Positions 16,271 to 25,097 of a stretch of DNA of 64,000 bases are shown one piece after another. The DNA is taken from assembly GCA_026125285.1 (NCBI GenBank), contig JAHCLO010000009.1, positions 62,001-126,000 on the forward strand. The letters are read 5' to 3'. How positions within the stretch are numbered: the first letter of the stretch is position 1; each line of letters opens with the position of its first letter. The DNA comes from Verrucomicrobiia bacterium (GTDB taxonomy: Bacteria > Verrucomicrobiota > Verrucomicrobiia > Limisphaerales > JADLHS01). The position numbers and the translations under genes were made by a program. The notes beneath the pieces are model-generated. The model was not told where the DNA came from and did not search any database. It worked only from the letters and a program-made list of their open reading frames with translations.

Positions 16271-17211
16271 GCTGGCATCGCAAACACCTGCTGGACATCG
16301 AATCGCTCTCGGCGGAGGAAATTCTCACCGTGCTCGACACCGCCAAGGCCTTCAAGGCTGTGGGCGAGCGCGCCATCAAAAAAGTCCCGGCCCTCCGTGG
16401 CCGGACGGTCGTCAACCTGTTCGTCGAGCCTTCCACCCGCACGCGCATCAGTTTTGAACTCTCCGAACAACGCCTCTCCGCCGACATCATCAACTTCACC
16501 GCCGAGGCGTCCTCGTTGAAGAAAGGTGAGACCCTTAAGGATACCGCCAAGAACCTGGAGGCGCTCAATGCCGACTTCATTGTCATCCGGCACAGCGCCG
16601 CGGGTGCGCCGCATTTTCTCGCCCGCGTGCTCAACGCCCACGTCATCAACGCTGGCGACGGCGCGCATGAGCATCCCACGCAGGCCTTGCTCGACGTCTT
16701 CACCATCCGTGAACGCAAAGGAAATATCGAAGGACTGAACGTCACGATTCTCGGGGACATCCTGTTCAGCCGCGTGGCGCGGTCGGACGTGTGGGCGCTC
16801 ACAAAACTGGGCGCCAAGGTGACCCTGTGCGGACCGGCCACGCTGGTTCCAAAGACCTTCGAGCAAATGGGTTGCCGCGTCACGCATAACGTGGACGAAG
16901 CCATCCGCGACGCCGACATCATCAACCTTCTGCGCATCCAGCACGAACGTCAGCGCAAGACGATGTTCCCGAGCCTGAACGAATACGTGACCCTCTTTGG
17001 CCTGAACAAAACTCGGCTCGCGAAGACCAAACCCGATGCTCTCATCATGCACCCCGGCCCGATCAACCGTGGCGTGGAAATTGACAGCGACATCGCCGAC
17101 AGCGACCGCTCGCTGATTCTGGAGCAGGTGACCAACGGCATTGCCGTCCGCATGGCGGTGCTGTTCCTCGTCAACGGCGGCAAAGGCCCGCAGGAGATTG
17201 CGGCCACGTAG
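16267..17211 (+). CDS. pyrB: Aspartate carbamoyltransferase catalytic subunit
   Basis: 314 residues. The carbamoyl-phosphate loop [19 protein letters not shown] is at about residues 52-70, followed by the [17 protein letters not shown] loop with the 80s-loop Lys, [14 protein letters not shown], and the aspartate-binding region ([19 protein letters not shown]). It catalyses carbamoyl phosphate + aspartate to N-carbamoyl aspartate, the first committed step of pyrimidine synthesis. Coupled to pyrR (ATGA). A pyrC usually follows in such operons but is absent here; 116 bases later the minus-strand block begins. Confidence 0.97.
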   Translation: MSWHRKHLLDIESLSAEEILTVLDTAKAFKAVGERAIKKVPALRGRTVVNLFVEPSTRTRISFELSEQRLSADIINFTAEASSLKKGETLKDTAKNLEALNADFIVIRHSAAGAPHFLARVLNAHVINAGDGAHEHPTQALLDVFTIRERKGNIEGLNVTILGDILFSRVARSDVWALTKLGAKVTLCGPATLVPKTFEQMGCRVTHNVDEAIRDADIINLLRIQHERQRKTMFPSLNEYVTLFGLNKTRLAKTKPDALIMHPGPINRGVEIDSDIADSDRSLILEQVTNGIAVRMAVLFLVNGGKGPQEIAAT

Positions 17212-17327
17212 GACAGTCCGTCCCGGCTGTCTCTCGCTTCTGAATTTAACCGAAGCAAACCAGACGAACGAAGGTTGATGGGTTTTTCTTATTCATCATT
17301 CATGTTGCCCGGGAATACATACACTGC

Positions 17328-18344
17328 TCACTCCGAAACCCCCGTTCGCTGCCGGGCGATACGAGCCCTCCGGATAATCTCCGGGTCGGAAACCGGCTTC
17401 CATTGATCGTCATCAACGAAATAACCGATGTTAACGCCCGGGCGGACGTCATCCGAGATCATTCTCGCAGGCGCCACGATTCGACCTGCCATGTCTTTTG
17501 CGGAGAAACTGATCCTGGTCACGGTCAATTCGGATTGCGACACAGCGCGCAGATCATTCGGGTCTTTCCGTTCCCAATTGGGGAGAAAGCGCTGGCAAAT
17601 TGCCCGAACGGGAAACCTGACGCCGTGAAGGTTCGTTGTTTCGATGACCCGGTATTGCATCTCGTTGTACCCATTTTCAAATGGCGGCGGATACCGCATA
17701 ATCTCGCCCTTGTCCTCCACACCGCTTTTGAAGACGTTCAATTCGATGCTGAACCCGTTATTCGCAATCACTAACTCCGAAAGGAACGTATTCTCGGGGG
17801 CGAGATAGGAGGCTTGATAGAAACCCTCATTCTGAGGCGCGTTGAAGACGTTCGGAAGGCAGTCCGGCAGGCTGATGAACCGCCGCATTCGTTTGCTGTC
17901 AATCAATGGCAGCTCGGGATGCGGACAAAGGGCCAGCCAGGGCACCAACAATTCTGTCTTTCCGGGCGGCGGGAATGCACTCGGGCAGGCACTGGCGACT
18001 GTCGTCAGGCCCTTGTTCGTGCTGCCCTCGGTAATGATGTAGGAACGGGTTCCGTCCGGAATCTTCATGGAGTTGACCAAGACTGGACTTACTAGATTCA
18101 AGGATGTGAACCTGGCTTCAACCTGCCACCACCCATTGCTGTAAAGAAAAACCACACTCGCATCCGTCCGGTAATTGAGGTTCGTGTCGGTTCTGAATCC
18201 CTGAGTCAAAAGCCGTCCCTCGGCGACAAACGGAGGGATGGCAGTCTGTGCCGAAGCAACGGTTGGCAATCGAAGGCAGCAGCCGAGAGCCACGACCCTC
18301 AACCATGCCTGCCAGAATTCCCACCTAACTGGCCTTCTTTTCAT
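17328..18344 (-). CDS. Secreted protein, divergent member of the sigma-linked paralogue family (fourth gene)
   Basis: 338 residues started at 18344 (MKRRPVRWEFWQAW), giving a signal peptide that ends near ASA (residue 32). The start lies in ATGA overlap with the preceding gene. Features shared with the two upstream proteins and with the sigma factor's C-terminal domain are weaker here but in the same order: SNGWWQVEARF for GTNEWxxxxxF, WLALCPHPEL for WLAFCSGxxL, and TTNLHGVRFPV for STNFLGWxxPxxF. The C-terminus (PEIIRRARIARQRTGVSE) is basic. No known domain. Likely periplasmic or outer-membrane associated. Confidence 0.72.
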   Translation of the reverse strand: MKRRPVRWEFWQAWLRVVALGCCLRLPTVASAQTAIPPFVAEGRLLTQGFRTDTNLNYRTDASVVFLYSNGWWQVEARFTSLNLVSPVLVNSMKIPDGTRSYIITEGSTNKGLTTVASACPSAFPPPGKTELLVPWLALCPHPELPLIDSKRMRRFISLPDCLPNVFNAPQNEGFYQASYLAPENTFLSELVIANNGFSIELNVFKSGVEDKGEIMRYPPPFENGYNEMQYRVIETTNLHGVRFPVRAICQRFLPNWERKDPNDLRAVSQSELTVTRISFSAKDMAGRIVAPARMISDDVRPGVNIGYFVDDDQWKPVSDPEIIRRARIARQRTGVSE

Positions 18345-19180
18345 TTCTCTCCAGCTTTCAAAAGTTCTTCTGGAATCTCCGGTTTCGATCCGGGGCCGAT
18401 GGCCGTCACCCTTCCCTTTGCCGTAAAGTCCAATTTCCACAGATTCGTCCCCGTGGGAAGATACTGAACGCAATAAAACTCCAACGGAAAACTCCAGCCC
18501 AGCACATTCGTCGAGCGGTGGACCTGGTATTGGAAGATCGGTTGATTGTTCGTCGCGATGAGGTCCAGGCTTCTTGGCAGACCCAAGCCATCGTTAAAGA
18601 CCGTGGTTCGGTCCGTCCATCCGGAGTAAATGAGATTGGAATACTTCCAAAACGGCCCCGGCGGGTAAATCTGACGGTCTTCGCGCTGGAGAAACGGCCC
18701 TGAACAAAACGCCAGCCAGCTAAAACTGCCCGCGCCCATGATGTCCGCCACCCTCACCGGCCGGCCGGGATTGCCGTCGTTCGATGGATGCCACTCTGTG
18801 AAACGCTCACCCACCCGAGGTCGGTTCGGCAGTTCTTTGGTGATTTCTGTGTGCTCAATAATGTTCGTGCCGGTGAACCAATACGTCGTGAGCGCGTTCT
18901 CCGAAGTGAACTCCAGCAGCCATTCATTGGTGCCGACGACGCATCGCACCGGATGATTTGTCGTAAAAATGCTGGGTGGCGGGTTGTTTCTGGAAGGCAG
19001 ACCCTTGCCGTTGTTCAGGCGGTCACGGAAGAGCCAACCATCCCAACCATCGAAGGCGATTTCAACGGTGAGTTCCACAAACTGTGCTGCCTGTGAAACA
19101 GGAGAAAGAAGAAGTGGGAACAACAAAGACAGAAGTTGAACCGTCGAGAAAGGGCGGTTTCGGTTGCACAGTCTTTTCAT
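18341..19180 (-). CDS. Secreted protein of the sigma-linked paralogue family (third gene)
   Basis: 279 residues from the start at 19180, which opens a signal peptide (MKRLCNRNRPFSTVQLLSLL, cleavage near SQA). An upstream ATG at 19282 would be in ATGA overlap with the preceding gene and give 313 residues but would bury the signal peptide, so both starts remain possible. Shared motifs: CVVGTNEWLLEF, WLAFCSGPFLQRE, DGLGLPRSLDLIA, STNVLGWSFPLEF, AKGRVTAIGPGSKPE. These line up with the sigma factor's extracytoplasmic domain. Unknown function; secreted beta-rich domain. Confidence 0.78.
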   Translation of the reverse strand: MKRLCNRNRPFSTVQLLSLLFPLLLSPVSQAAQFVELTVEIAFDGWDGWLFRDRLNNGKGLPSRNNPPPSIFTTNHPVRCVVGTNEWLLEFTSENALTTYWFTGTNIIEHTEITKELPNRPRVGERFTEWHPSNDGNPGRPVRVADIMGAGSFSWLAFCSGPFLQREDRQIYPPGPFWKYSNLIYSGWTDRTTVFNDGLGLPRSLDLIATNNQPIFQYQVHRSTNVLGWSFPLEFYCVQYLPTGTNLWKLDFTAKGRVTAIGPGSKPEIPEELLKAGEK

Positions 19181-19278
19181 GCGACGCAGGGTGATTGGTT
19201 GACGAACTGTAAACCGCCGATTGGCGATCTCAACAGTTTTGGCAATGTTTCCACTCGCATGTTCATGCTGTGAAACCG

Positions 19279-20358
19279 TCATGGGCGTTTGACCCGAGCC
19301 AACCGTTCTGCGAGTTTTTCTTGGAGGACTGGATCATTCATTGGTGCGGCGAAACTGTTGGTAGTGGTGTACTCAATCGCACGCTCGTAATGGCTCAGCA
19401 CGCCGGCATCACGAAAGCGATAGTCCCAAATGGTCTGATTCGCTGCGCCTGGCACAATGACGCTTGCTGGCTTTGTTGAGGCGATAATGGATGTTACCCT
19501 TCCCCTGCCACCCATTCGCGGTACCAAGGCGCCATGTTCAAAGTCATTTCGAACCCAGTCGAAAGTCATCGGTATATTCCATCCTAAGAAGTTTGTTGAC
19601 CTGGTGACGGCATAATGGAACCGAAGAGTGCCTTCTGGGAAATTCCATTTGAAGCCTGTGGACCCACGTTTCCATAATTCTACGTCTGGGTTGCCTTGAA
19701 AGACGCCGTTTGTGACCGAAGCAGAAAAGAGTGAGTCGGAGGCGAACAGATCCACAGTTTGTGGCAGTCCCAAGTCGTCCTGGAAAGTCAGTGTCCTGTC
19801 AGAATAGGCGAGGCTGTCAGGGGAGGCGAGGGCGCCAAAGATCATCGTCGGCACCGGCAACGGGATCAGTCGTCCCTCGCGTTTCAGATAGTTCCCGGAA
19901 CAGAACGCCAACCAGGGCATGTTATGCATCGTCGCACCCAGTGGGCATCCGATGTAAGACGGACGTGAAGAGACGCTCACTCGGGAATTCCCCGACGCGA
20001 AGATATCGTTGGAATAGATGTTGGTCCCATCGAAGTATAGCTGTGTCTTCATCCCCTTCCAAAAGCTTAAATCCATGCGCCACTCATTCGTTCCAGTGGT
20101 GCAAACCACTGAGAAGGCCAGGTTCGTCAAGTTCACGGGATGTTGGAGGTCCCCGGAGGGAAACTCGAATTGCTCGAATTCGGCAGTGATGGCCACGAAA
20201 CGTTGGGTCGGTGCATTTCCCATGCTCGGCGCGACCGATCGCGAGCTCGCCGTTTGTTCCGCAGCTTGAAGCGACAGACCGAGAAACAGTATGGCCACGG
20301 TGAGCTGTCGGGTGGTGGATGCTTTGAGATTTCGGAGTTGATGACAGAATGCCTTCAT
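19279..20358 (-). CDS. Secreted protein of the sigma-linked paralogue family (second gene)
   Basis: 359 residues with an N-terminal signal or anchor (MKAFCHQLRNLKASTTRQLT then VAILFLGLSLQAAEQ). Motifs shared with the C-terminal domain of the sigma factor upstream: CTTGTNEWRMDLSF, MPWLAFCSGNYLKREGRLIP, DDLGLPQTVDLFAS, STNFLGWNIPMTFDW, GRGRVTSIIASTKP, and a C-terminal FAAPMNDPVLQEKLAERLAR that parallels FASPTNDPALQERFAKKMGQ in the sigma factor. It starts 56 bases after the sigma factor stop. Full-length collinearity makes it a free secreted copy of the sensor-like domain. Confidence 0.8.
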   Translation of the reverse strand: MKAFCHQLRNLKASTTRQLTVAILFLGLSLQAAEQTASSRSVAPSMGNAPTQRFVAITAEFEQFEFPSGDLQHPVNLTNLAFSVVCTTGTNEWRMDLSFWKGMKTQLYFDGTNIYSNDIFASGNSRVSVSSRPSYIGCPLGATMHNMPWLAFCSGNYLKREGRLIPLPVPTMIFGALASPDSLAYSDRTLTFQDDLGLPQTVDLFASDSLFSASVTNGVFQGNPDVELWKRGSTGFKWNFPEGTLRFHYAVTRSTNFLGWNIPMTFDWVRNDFEHGALVPRMGGRGRVTSIIASTKPASVIVPGAANQTIWDYRFRDAGVLSHYERAIEYTTTNSFAAPMNDPVLQEKLAERLARVKRP

Positions 20359-20414
20359 CTGGGTCGGGTGATAACTGCATGGAGGTTAGTTGAGCCGTTC
20401 ATTGTGTCAATCCA

Positions 20415-22301
20415 TCACCGCCTGCGGTTCATCTGTCCCATCTTCTTGGCAAATCTTTCTTGAAGCGCGGGGTCGTTCGTCGGCGACGCGAAAGCATTGG
20501 TGGTTACGTAGATAAGAGCATTGACCTTGCTCGTTGCATCCCGGAAACGCCAATCCACGATGGTCTGCTGCATGGTCGGCACAAACAGATTTCCCGGTTT
20601 GGTTGACTCGCGGATGGACTTCACTCTACCGATGCCACGACAGAACCAATCGCCATTTTGCTCATATTTCCGGCCTTCTTGGAAAAACTCGAACTTTGTT
20701 GGGAAGATCCAACCGAAGAAGTTTGTCCAATCGGTCGCAGCGTAGTGGAAGGTAAGCACGCCCTCCTCAAGTTCTGCCACGATTTTCTTCTTCCACGCCG
20801 CGTATCGGGTCCCGAAGAAGGCTTCCTCTTCGAACACATCTTCAGAAGCTTCAAGCAGCGCTTTAGAGGTGAAGAGATCTATCGTTCGCGGGAGTCCGAG
20901 CGCGTCGTTGAAAGTCTCGGTCTGGTCGGTGTACGCGAAACGATCGCGCGTGTGGCGGAGGATTGCGGCAGGAAGAGGAATAAGCCGTCCTTCGCGCTTT
21001 AAGTATGTTCCCGAACAAAACGCGAGCCAGGGAATATTTACTGCGATGTCGCCCAGCGGATGACCGTCGAGTGACGGCCAGATGTGTATCCCGAGATTGG
21101 TCTTTGCCTGCTCGTATGGCACAGTCCAGGCAAGCTGGTCTCTCATCGCCCCCGTTTCCGCTTCGGCTGTTCGAATGCTCTGATAAACGCTGCCGCCGTC
21201 GAAATGCCACTTCGTTTCGCCACCCCCCGTGAAATCATGGTGGATCCACCACTCGTTGGTTCCTGTGATGCATACGAAAGAAAACTTCCGGAAAGACTTT
21301 CCGGTTACGATGTGGCCAGTCTCGCTCCCGGGATGGGAGGTGAATTCAACATCCCCGGAGATTTCGACATACCGTTGCGGATCGGCTTCCACAACCTGCT
21401 CGGGTAACAGAGCCACGCCCGCAAGTCGTCTTGCGATTTCACGACGCGTCACGCCCTCAACGACGGTTTCACCGGCGCTCACTTCAGCCTGCGAATCTGC
21501 CCCATTGCCTCCGTGCTTGCCAAACCACAGCCAGGTTATGGACAAGGCGGCCACAGTGAGAGTTGCCGCCACCTTTTGTACTCGCGTCAGACTCATGAAC
21601 AACGCAAACAACGCGAGCAGACCCGCGAATGTCGGTGCAGGGGTTCGCAATGCAGCCCTCGTCACACTTGCTGTCGTGCCGGCTGGCGTGGACGCCGCTG
21701 TATGTTGCAGTGCCGCCATCGCCGCTGCCACCGTCGCGGTCCTGAATCCACGGCGTTGGATGAAATCCGATAGCTTCTGCAACGCACTCCGCACGCGCTT
21801 TTGCGCCGCATCTTCACCCACGCCGAGCGACGCGCCCACGTCGCGCAAGGACTGGCTCTCATAGAAGCGCAGCAGCAGCGCCGTGCGGTCTTTTTCGCGG
21901 AGGGACAGCAACGCTTCGTCCAGCAAGGGCACGAGCGCGTTGAACGCGGGTTGGTCGTCCGGGGTTTTCATGGTCGTGCCAAGTTCGGCGGCGGTTTGTT
22001 CGCGTCGTCGTCGTCGCAGTTCGCCACGCAGCCAGGACTTGGATTCGAGCAACGCCGTCTTGTGCAGCCAGGCGGGGAGGGAATCATCGGGCGCGAACTG
22101 CCAGGCCTTGCGCGCCAGCACGGTGAAGACGTTCTGCGCCACTTCCTGTGCGGCGTGCGGCTCCGTCAGCTTGCGCAGTGCCGTGGCAATGACGAGATCG
22201 AGATGGCGGCGCACCACGTCGGCGAAGGCCGTCTGTTCGCCGTGGCGGGCGAAGCGTTGCAGCAACTCGAAATCGGTTCGGCGCTCGTTCATTTCACCCA
22301 T
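20415..22301 (-). CDS. ECF sigma factor fused to a transmembrane segment and an extracytoplasmic domain
   Basis: 628 residues from the start at 22301. Region 2 spans about residues 8-90 (FELLQRFARHGEQTAFADVV; AAQEVAQNVFTVLARKAW; WLHKTALLESKSWLRGELRR); region 4 spans 128-185 (LSLREKDRTALLLRFYES, then VGEDAAQKRVRSALQKL). A hydrophobic stretch at 224-238 and a clear membrane helix at about 243-260 (VAATLTVAALSITWLWF) follow. Residues 270-628 form a domain with CITGTNEWWIHHDF, IPWLAFCSGTYLKREGRLIP, DALGLPRTIDLFTS and WTNFFGWIFPTKF, repeated in the three secreted proteins downstream. The outer domain may sense a signal and control the membrane-held sigma part. ECF factors with large C-terminal extensions are known in this phylum. 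Confidence 0.85.
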   Translation of the reverse strand: MGEMNERRTDFELLQRFARHGEQTAFADVVRRHLDLVIATALRKLTEPHAAQEVAQNVFTVLARKAWQFAPDDSLPAWLHKTALLESKSWLRGELRRRRREQTAAELGTTMKTPDDQPAFNALVPLLDEALLSLREKDRTALLLRFYESQSLRDVGASLGVGEDAAQKRVRSALQKLSDFIQRRGFRTATVAAAMAALQHTAASTPAGTTASVTRAALRTPAPTFAGLLALFALFMSLTRVQKVAATLTVAALSITWLWFGKHGGNGADSQAEVSAGETVVEGVTRREIARRLAGVALLPEQVVEADPQRYVEISGDVEFTSHPGSETGHIVTGKSFRKFSFVCITGTNEWWIHHDFTGGGETKWHFDGGSVYQSIRTAEAETGAMRDQLAWTVPYEQAKTNLGIHIWPSLDGHPLGDIAVNIPWLAFCSGTYLKREGRLIPLPAAILRHTRDRFAYTDQTETFNDALGLPRTIDLFTSKALLEASEDVFEEEAFFGTRYAAWKKKIVAELEEGVLTFHYAATDWTNFFGWIFPTKFEFFQEGRKYEQNGDWFCRGIGRVKSIRESTKPGNLFVPTMQQTIVDWRFRDATSKVNALIYVTTNAFASPTNDPALQERFAKKMGQMNRRR

Positions 22302-22513
22302 AGGCTGCCGCCGAACCCACAAATCCGAAAACAATTTTTACGGTAGAGGAATCATCGGCGAAGGAGTAATTCTGCTTCCATTCCTCCGCCGTTCCTTCCC
22401 TTGCCTTGCGGTAACGAGCCGTAGATGAAATCTGCGCGGCCGTTCGGGGGGCAGCTTCCGGGCAACGTAGCCCCTCCGTGATTCGGGGAGCAAGGATTGA
22501 GGTAACTCCCGGC

Positions 22514-23155
22514 TTACCGCGAAACCGGCAGGGTCGCGTCAATCCGTTCCGCAGCCAGCTTCATCTCCAGGATTCGCCCAAAGCGCTGCGCTTCCTCATA
22601 AGAGCGGCGCGCGTCGAAGAACGCACGATACGGCACCAGCCTTGAATCGTAAGCCGCCGGCGGATCGTTCAGTGTTGCGATTTCATCCGGGACGCCCAGC
22701 GAAACTCGTAGCGCGTCCAGTTGATCAAGGGCGGATTTCAGCTTGTGTTGCTGCTCTTCGTACCGCTCCTTCAAGATGACAAAATTAGCCTCCGCGCGCA
22801 GTCGGCGTTGCTCGGGTGACTCAGCGGGGATCACTGGTAGTTGGCCCTGAACCATGTCCAACGCGTTGGACTGCTGATGCAGCATTGCCAGAATCCGATT
22901 CAGGGGTTCATTGACGGCGTCTGTTGCGGTTGCCGGCGGAGGGGCAACGGAGGAACGAAGCTCCTGCTCCGCAAGCCTCAGCCGCAGATCCGCCAGAAGT
23001 TGGTTTTGCGATTCGATTTGCCCTCGCAACTCGTTCAGTGTGTTCCGTGACTCTTCGAAAGCTTCCCGATCCTGTGTGCGGCCTCGCCAGTGGACGGCGG
23101 CCATGAGAACCAGCGCGGCGGCCAGCAGGACAAATGTTGCTCGTGAGAAGTTCAT
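22514..23155 (-). CDS. Membrane-anchored coiled-coil protein with a C-terminal domain shared with the gene at 25098
   Basis: 213 residues: a membrane anchor at residues 5-22 (FVLLAAALVLMAAVHW), a coiled coil at about 30-70 (LNELRGQIESQNQLLADLRL) and another at about 125-155, then a C-terminal block LDALRVSLGVPDEIATL, DSRLVPYRAFFDARR, RFGRILEMKLAAERI. The same block, in the same order, ends the 411-residue protein at 25098. Not a known named domain to me. It lies between the SpmAB fusion and the sigma factor gene on the same strand, so it may belong to the same envelope-stress set. Confidence 0.75.
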   Translation of the reverse strand: MNFSRATFVLLAAALVLMAAVHWRGRTQDREAFEESRNTLNELRGQIESQNQLLADLRLRLAEQELRSSVAPPPATATDAVNEPLNRILAMLHQQSNALDMVQGQLPVIPAESPEQRRLRAEANFVILKERYEEQQHKLKSALDQLDALRVSLGVPDEIATLNDPPAAYDSRLVPYRAFFDARRSYEEAQRFGRILEMKLAAERIDATLPVSR

Positions 23156-23222
23156 GATGGGCCTTTCTATGACGAATAGACCCGTCGCCGCGCGCCGCGT
23201 TCAAGGTCTGAATCGCCGCCTG

Positions 23223-24578
23223 TCACCCAAACATCATCCGGCAAATGATGACCGAGGCGATGATGCCCACGCCGTCGGCAATCAAACCCGCCGGGACCGC
23301 GTGGCGCGTGCGTTTCACACCAACCGCGCCGAAATAAACTGCGATCACGTAAAACGTCGTTTCCGTGCTGCCAAAAATCGTGCCCGCCGTGCGCGCGATC
23401 AGACTGTCCGGGCCGAACTCCTTCACCAGATCGGTGAACAAGCCCAGCGTGCCGCTGCCGCTGAGGGGGCGGACCAGGCACATCGGCACGATCTCCGTGG
23501 GGAAGCCCACCCAATCCAGCGCCGGCTTCAGCCAGGCGGTCAGCATCTCGATGCCGCCCGCCGCGCGAAACATCCCGATGGCCACCAGAATCGCCACCAG
23601 ATACGGCATGATCATCACCGACACCTGGAAACCCTCCTTCGCCCCTTCCACGAACTCCTCATACACCTTGATCTTCCGCAACGACGCGTAGAGCGGGAAG
23701 AACGAGAGCAGGAAGGGAATCGAGAGCAGTGAAATCGTATTCACGGCCCGGCTGAACAGATTCTGGCCTGCGTGATTCGCCGGTGCCGCGTGACCGAACA
23801 ATTCCGGGAAACCGAAACGCAAGAACGCCCACGCGAAGAAGCCGAAGAACGCCGCGAGCACAACGCCGCCAATCCAATCAAGCGGTGCGATGTCGGTGGG
23901 GCGCGTCACTCCGTGCGCGCCGACGTCGTTCTGGGCATCGGCGGGCAGAGGACTGCCCGCCCTGCCCACCTCGGGTTTAGTCAGCGGTGGCAGCCGGTAG
24001 CCCGGCAGTTTCTCCAGCAGTTTCACCGAGGTGATGCCGGCGATGGTTGAGAAAACCGTCGCCAGAAAAGCCGTGCCGATAATGGCCGAGGGATTGACCG
24101 AACCCGCCACCGCCATCACCCCGACTGCCGTGGCCGGGACCAGTTGGATGGAACTGGTGTTGATGGCCAGGAACGTACACATGGCATTCGTCGCCACACC
24201 AGGCCGGGGATTGAGCGTTTCCAAATCCTTCATCGCGCGAATGCCCAGTGGGGTGGCGGCATTGGCCAGGCCGAGCATGTTGGCCGCCATGTTCATCAGC
24301 ATCGCACCCATCGCGGGATGCTCCGCGGGCACGTCGGGAAAGAGCCGGCGCATCACGGGTCGCAACGCGCGGGCGAGGAGTTGGATCAAGCCCGCCTTTT
24401 CCGCCAGCCGCATCACGCCCAGCCACAGCGCCATGATGCCCGCCAGCGGCAGCGCCAGCTTCATCACGGCAAATTCCGCGCGGTCGAACGCCTCCTTCGA
24501 CACGGCCTCCAGCGCGCCGTTGTAACCGCCGATCAACACGGCGGCGACAATCAACCCAAGCCAGATGTAGTTGAGCAT
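23223..24578 (-). CDS. SpmA-SpmB fusion (nucleoside recognition/gate domain membrane protein)
   Basis: 451 residues, with an N-terminal half like spore maturation protein A (MLNYIWLGLIVAAVLIG; LFPDVPAEHPAMGAMLMNMA; TFLAINTSSIQLVP) and a C-terminal half like SpmB (FVEGAKEGFQVSVMIMPYLV; PLSGSGTLG; FGSTETTFYVIAVYFGAVGV). Both carry the gate/nucleoside-recognition fold with about ten membrane segments in total. In spore formers these are two genes; fused forms occur in non-sporulating bacteria. The linker at about residues 205-230 contains an in-frame GC-rich palindrome (23940-23961). Substrate is not known. Confidence 0.9.
   Translation of the reverse strand: MLNYIWLGLIVAAVLIGGYNGALEAVSKEAFDRAEFAVMKLALPLAGIMALWLGVMRLAEKAGLIQLLARALRPVMRRLFPDVPAEHPAMGAMLMNMAANMLGLANAATPLGIRAMKDLETLNPRPGVATNAMCTFLAINTSSIQLVPATAVGVMAVAGSVNPSAIIGTAFLATVFSTIAGITSVKLLEKLPGYRLPPLTKPEVGRAGSPLPADAQNDVGAHGVTRPTDIAPLDWIGGVVLAAFFGFFAWAFLRFGFPELFGHAAPANHAGQNLFSRAVNTISLLSIPFLLSFFPLYASLRKIKVYEEFVEGAKEGFQVSVMIMPYLVAILVAIGMFRAAGGIEMLTAWLKPALDWVGFPTEIVPMCLVRPLSGSGTLGLFTDLVKEFGPDSLIARTAGTIFGSTETTFYVIAVYFGAVGVKRTRHAVPAGLIADGVGIIASVIICRMMFG
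23940..23961. repeat. REP-like palindrome inside the SpmA-SpmB linker
   Basis: GGCGGGCAG (23940-23948) pairs perfectly with CTGCCCGCC (23953-23961) around a 4-base loop. It lies in frame within the linker coding sequence, where it encodes part of the stretch GRAGSPLPADAQND. Confidence 0.75.
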
Positions 24579-24596
24579 CGCCGCGAGTTTACGAGA

Positions 24597-24735
24597 TCAA
24601 ACATCAAAATCCAGAACCCAAACACCAAATAAATTCCAACCTTCAAACCCCAAACCACGCCTCTGAACGACCTTCGAAATTGTCAGTTGATGGTTTCTTG
24701 GTGTTCGGTGTTTGGTTTTTGGCTCTTGGGCGTCG
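24597..24735. repeat. Dispersed AC-rich repeat pair upstream of the SpmAB gene
   Basis: An AC-rich tract (containing CCAAACACCAAA near 24617) and a GT-rich tract (containing TTCGGTGTTTGG near 24708) are near inverted copies of one another. The text resembles short dispersed intergenic repeats common in this phylum. No gene is present in this stretch. Confidence 0.45.
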
Positions 24736-25026
24736 TCACGGTTTGTCCGGCACTTCGATCACGTCGCCGTCGCGTAACCAGAGGTCCAGGCCTGGTGCGC
24801 TTTCGCGCCTGGCATTCACGAGAAATTCTGTCACCTTGCCCGTGACCGCGTCGGTTCGGGAGACTTTCACGCGTGAGAGATCGGATGAAGACAAGAGCAG
24901 CGCCTTGACCTCCGGTAGTTCCAACGCGCGCTTGGGGGTGGATTCCCAGAAGATCGGAGCCAGGCGGATTTCTCGTGACTCGGTGCGCACCACCACGCGA
25001 ACGCTCTTTTTCAGGCAGTCCGACAT
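24736..25026 (-). CDS. Small protein with an SLBB-like ending
   Basis: 96 residues from the ATG at 25026; a TTG at 25092 would extend it to 5 bases from the preceding stop. It begins MSDCLKKSVRVVVRTESREI and ends NARRESAPGLDLWLRDGDVI followed by EVPDKP, a phrase typical of soluble-ligand-binding beta-grasp (SLBB) and polysaccharide-export-type domains in this phylum. There is no signal peptide with this start. It follows the TPR/coiled-coil gene on the same strand and is probably co-transcribed with it. Function unknown. Confidence 0.6.
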   Translation of the reverse strand: MSDCLKKSVRVVVRTESREIRLAPIFWESTPKRALELPEVKALLLSSSDLSRVKVSRTDAVTGKVTEFLVNARRESAPGLDLWLRDGDVIEVPDKP

Positions 25027-25097
25027 GGCCGCAGTATGCCTACCTGTCAGCCCGTGTCTCACTTCCGTCAACGCATACTCGTGCAAGGGCAATCCGG

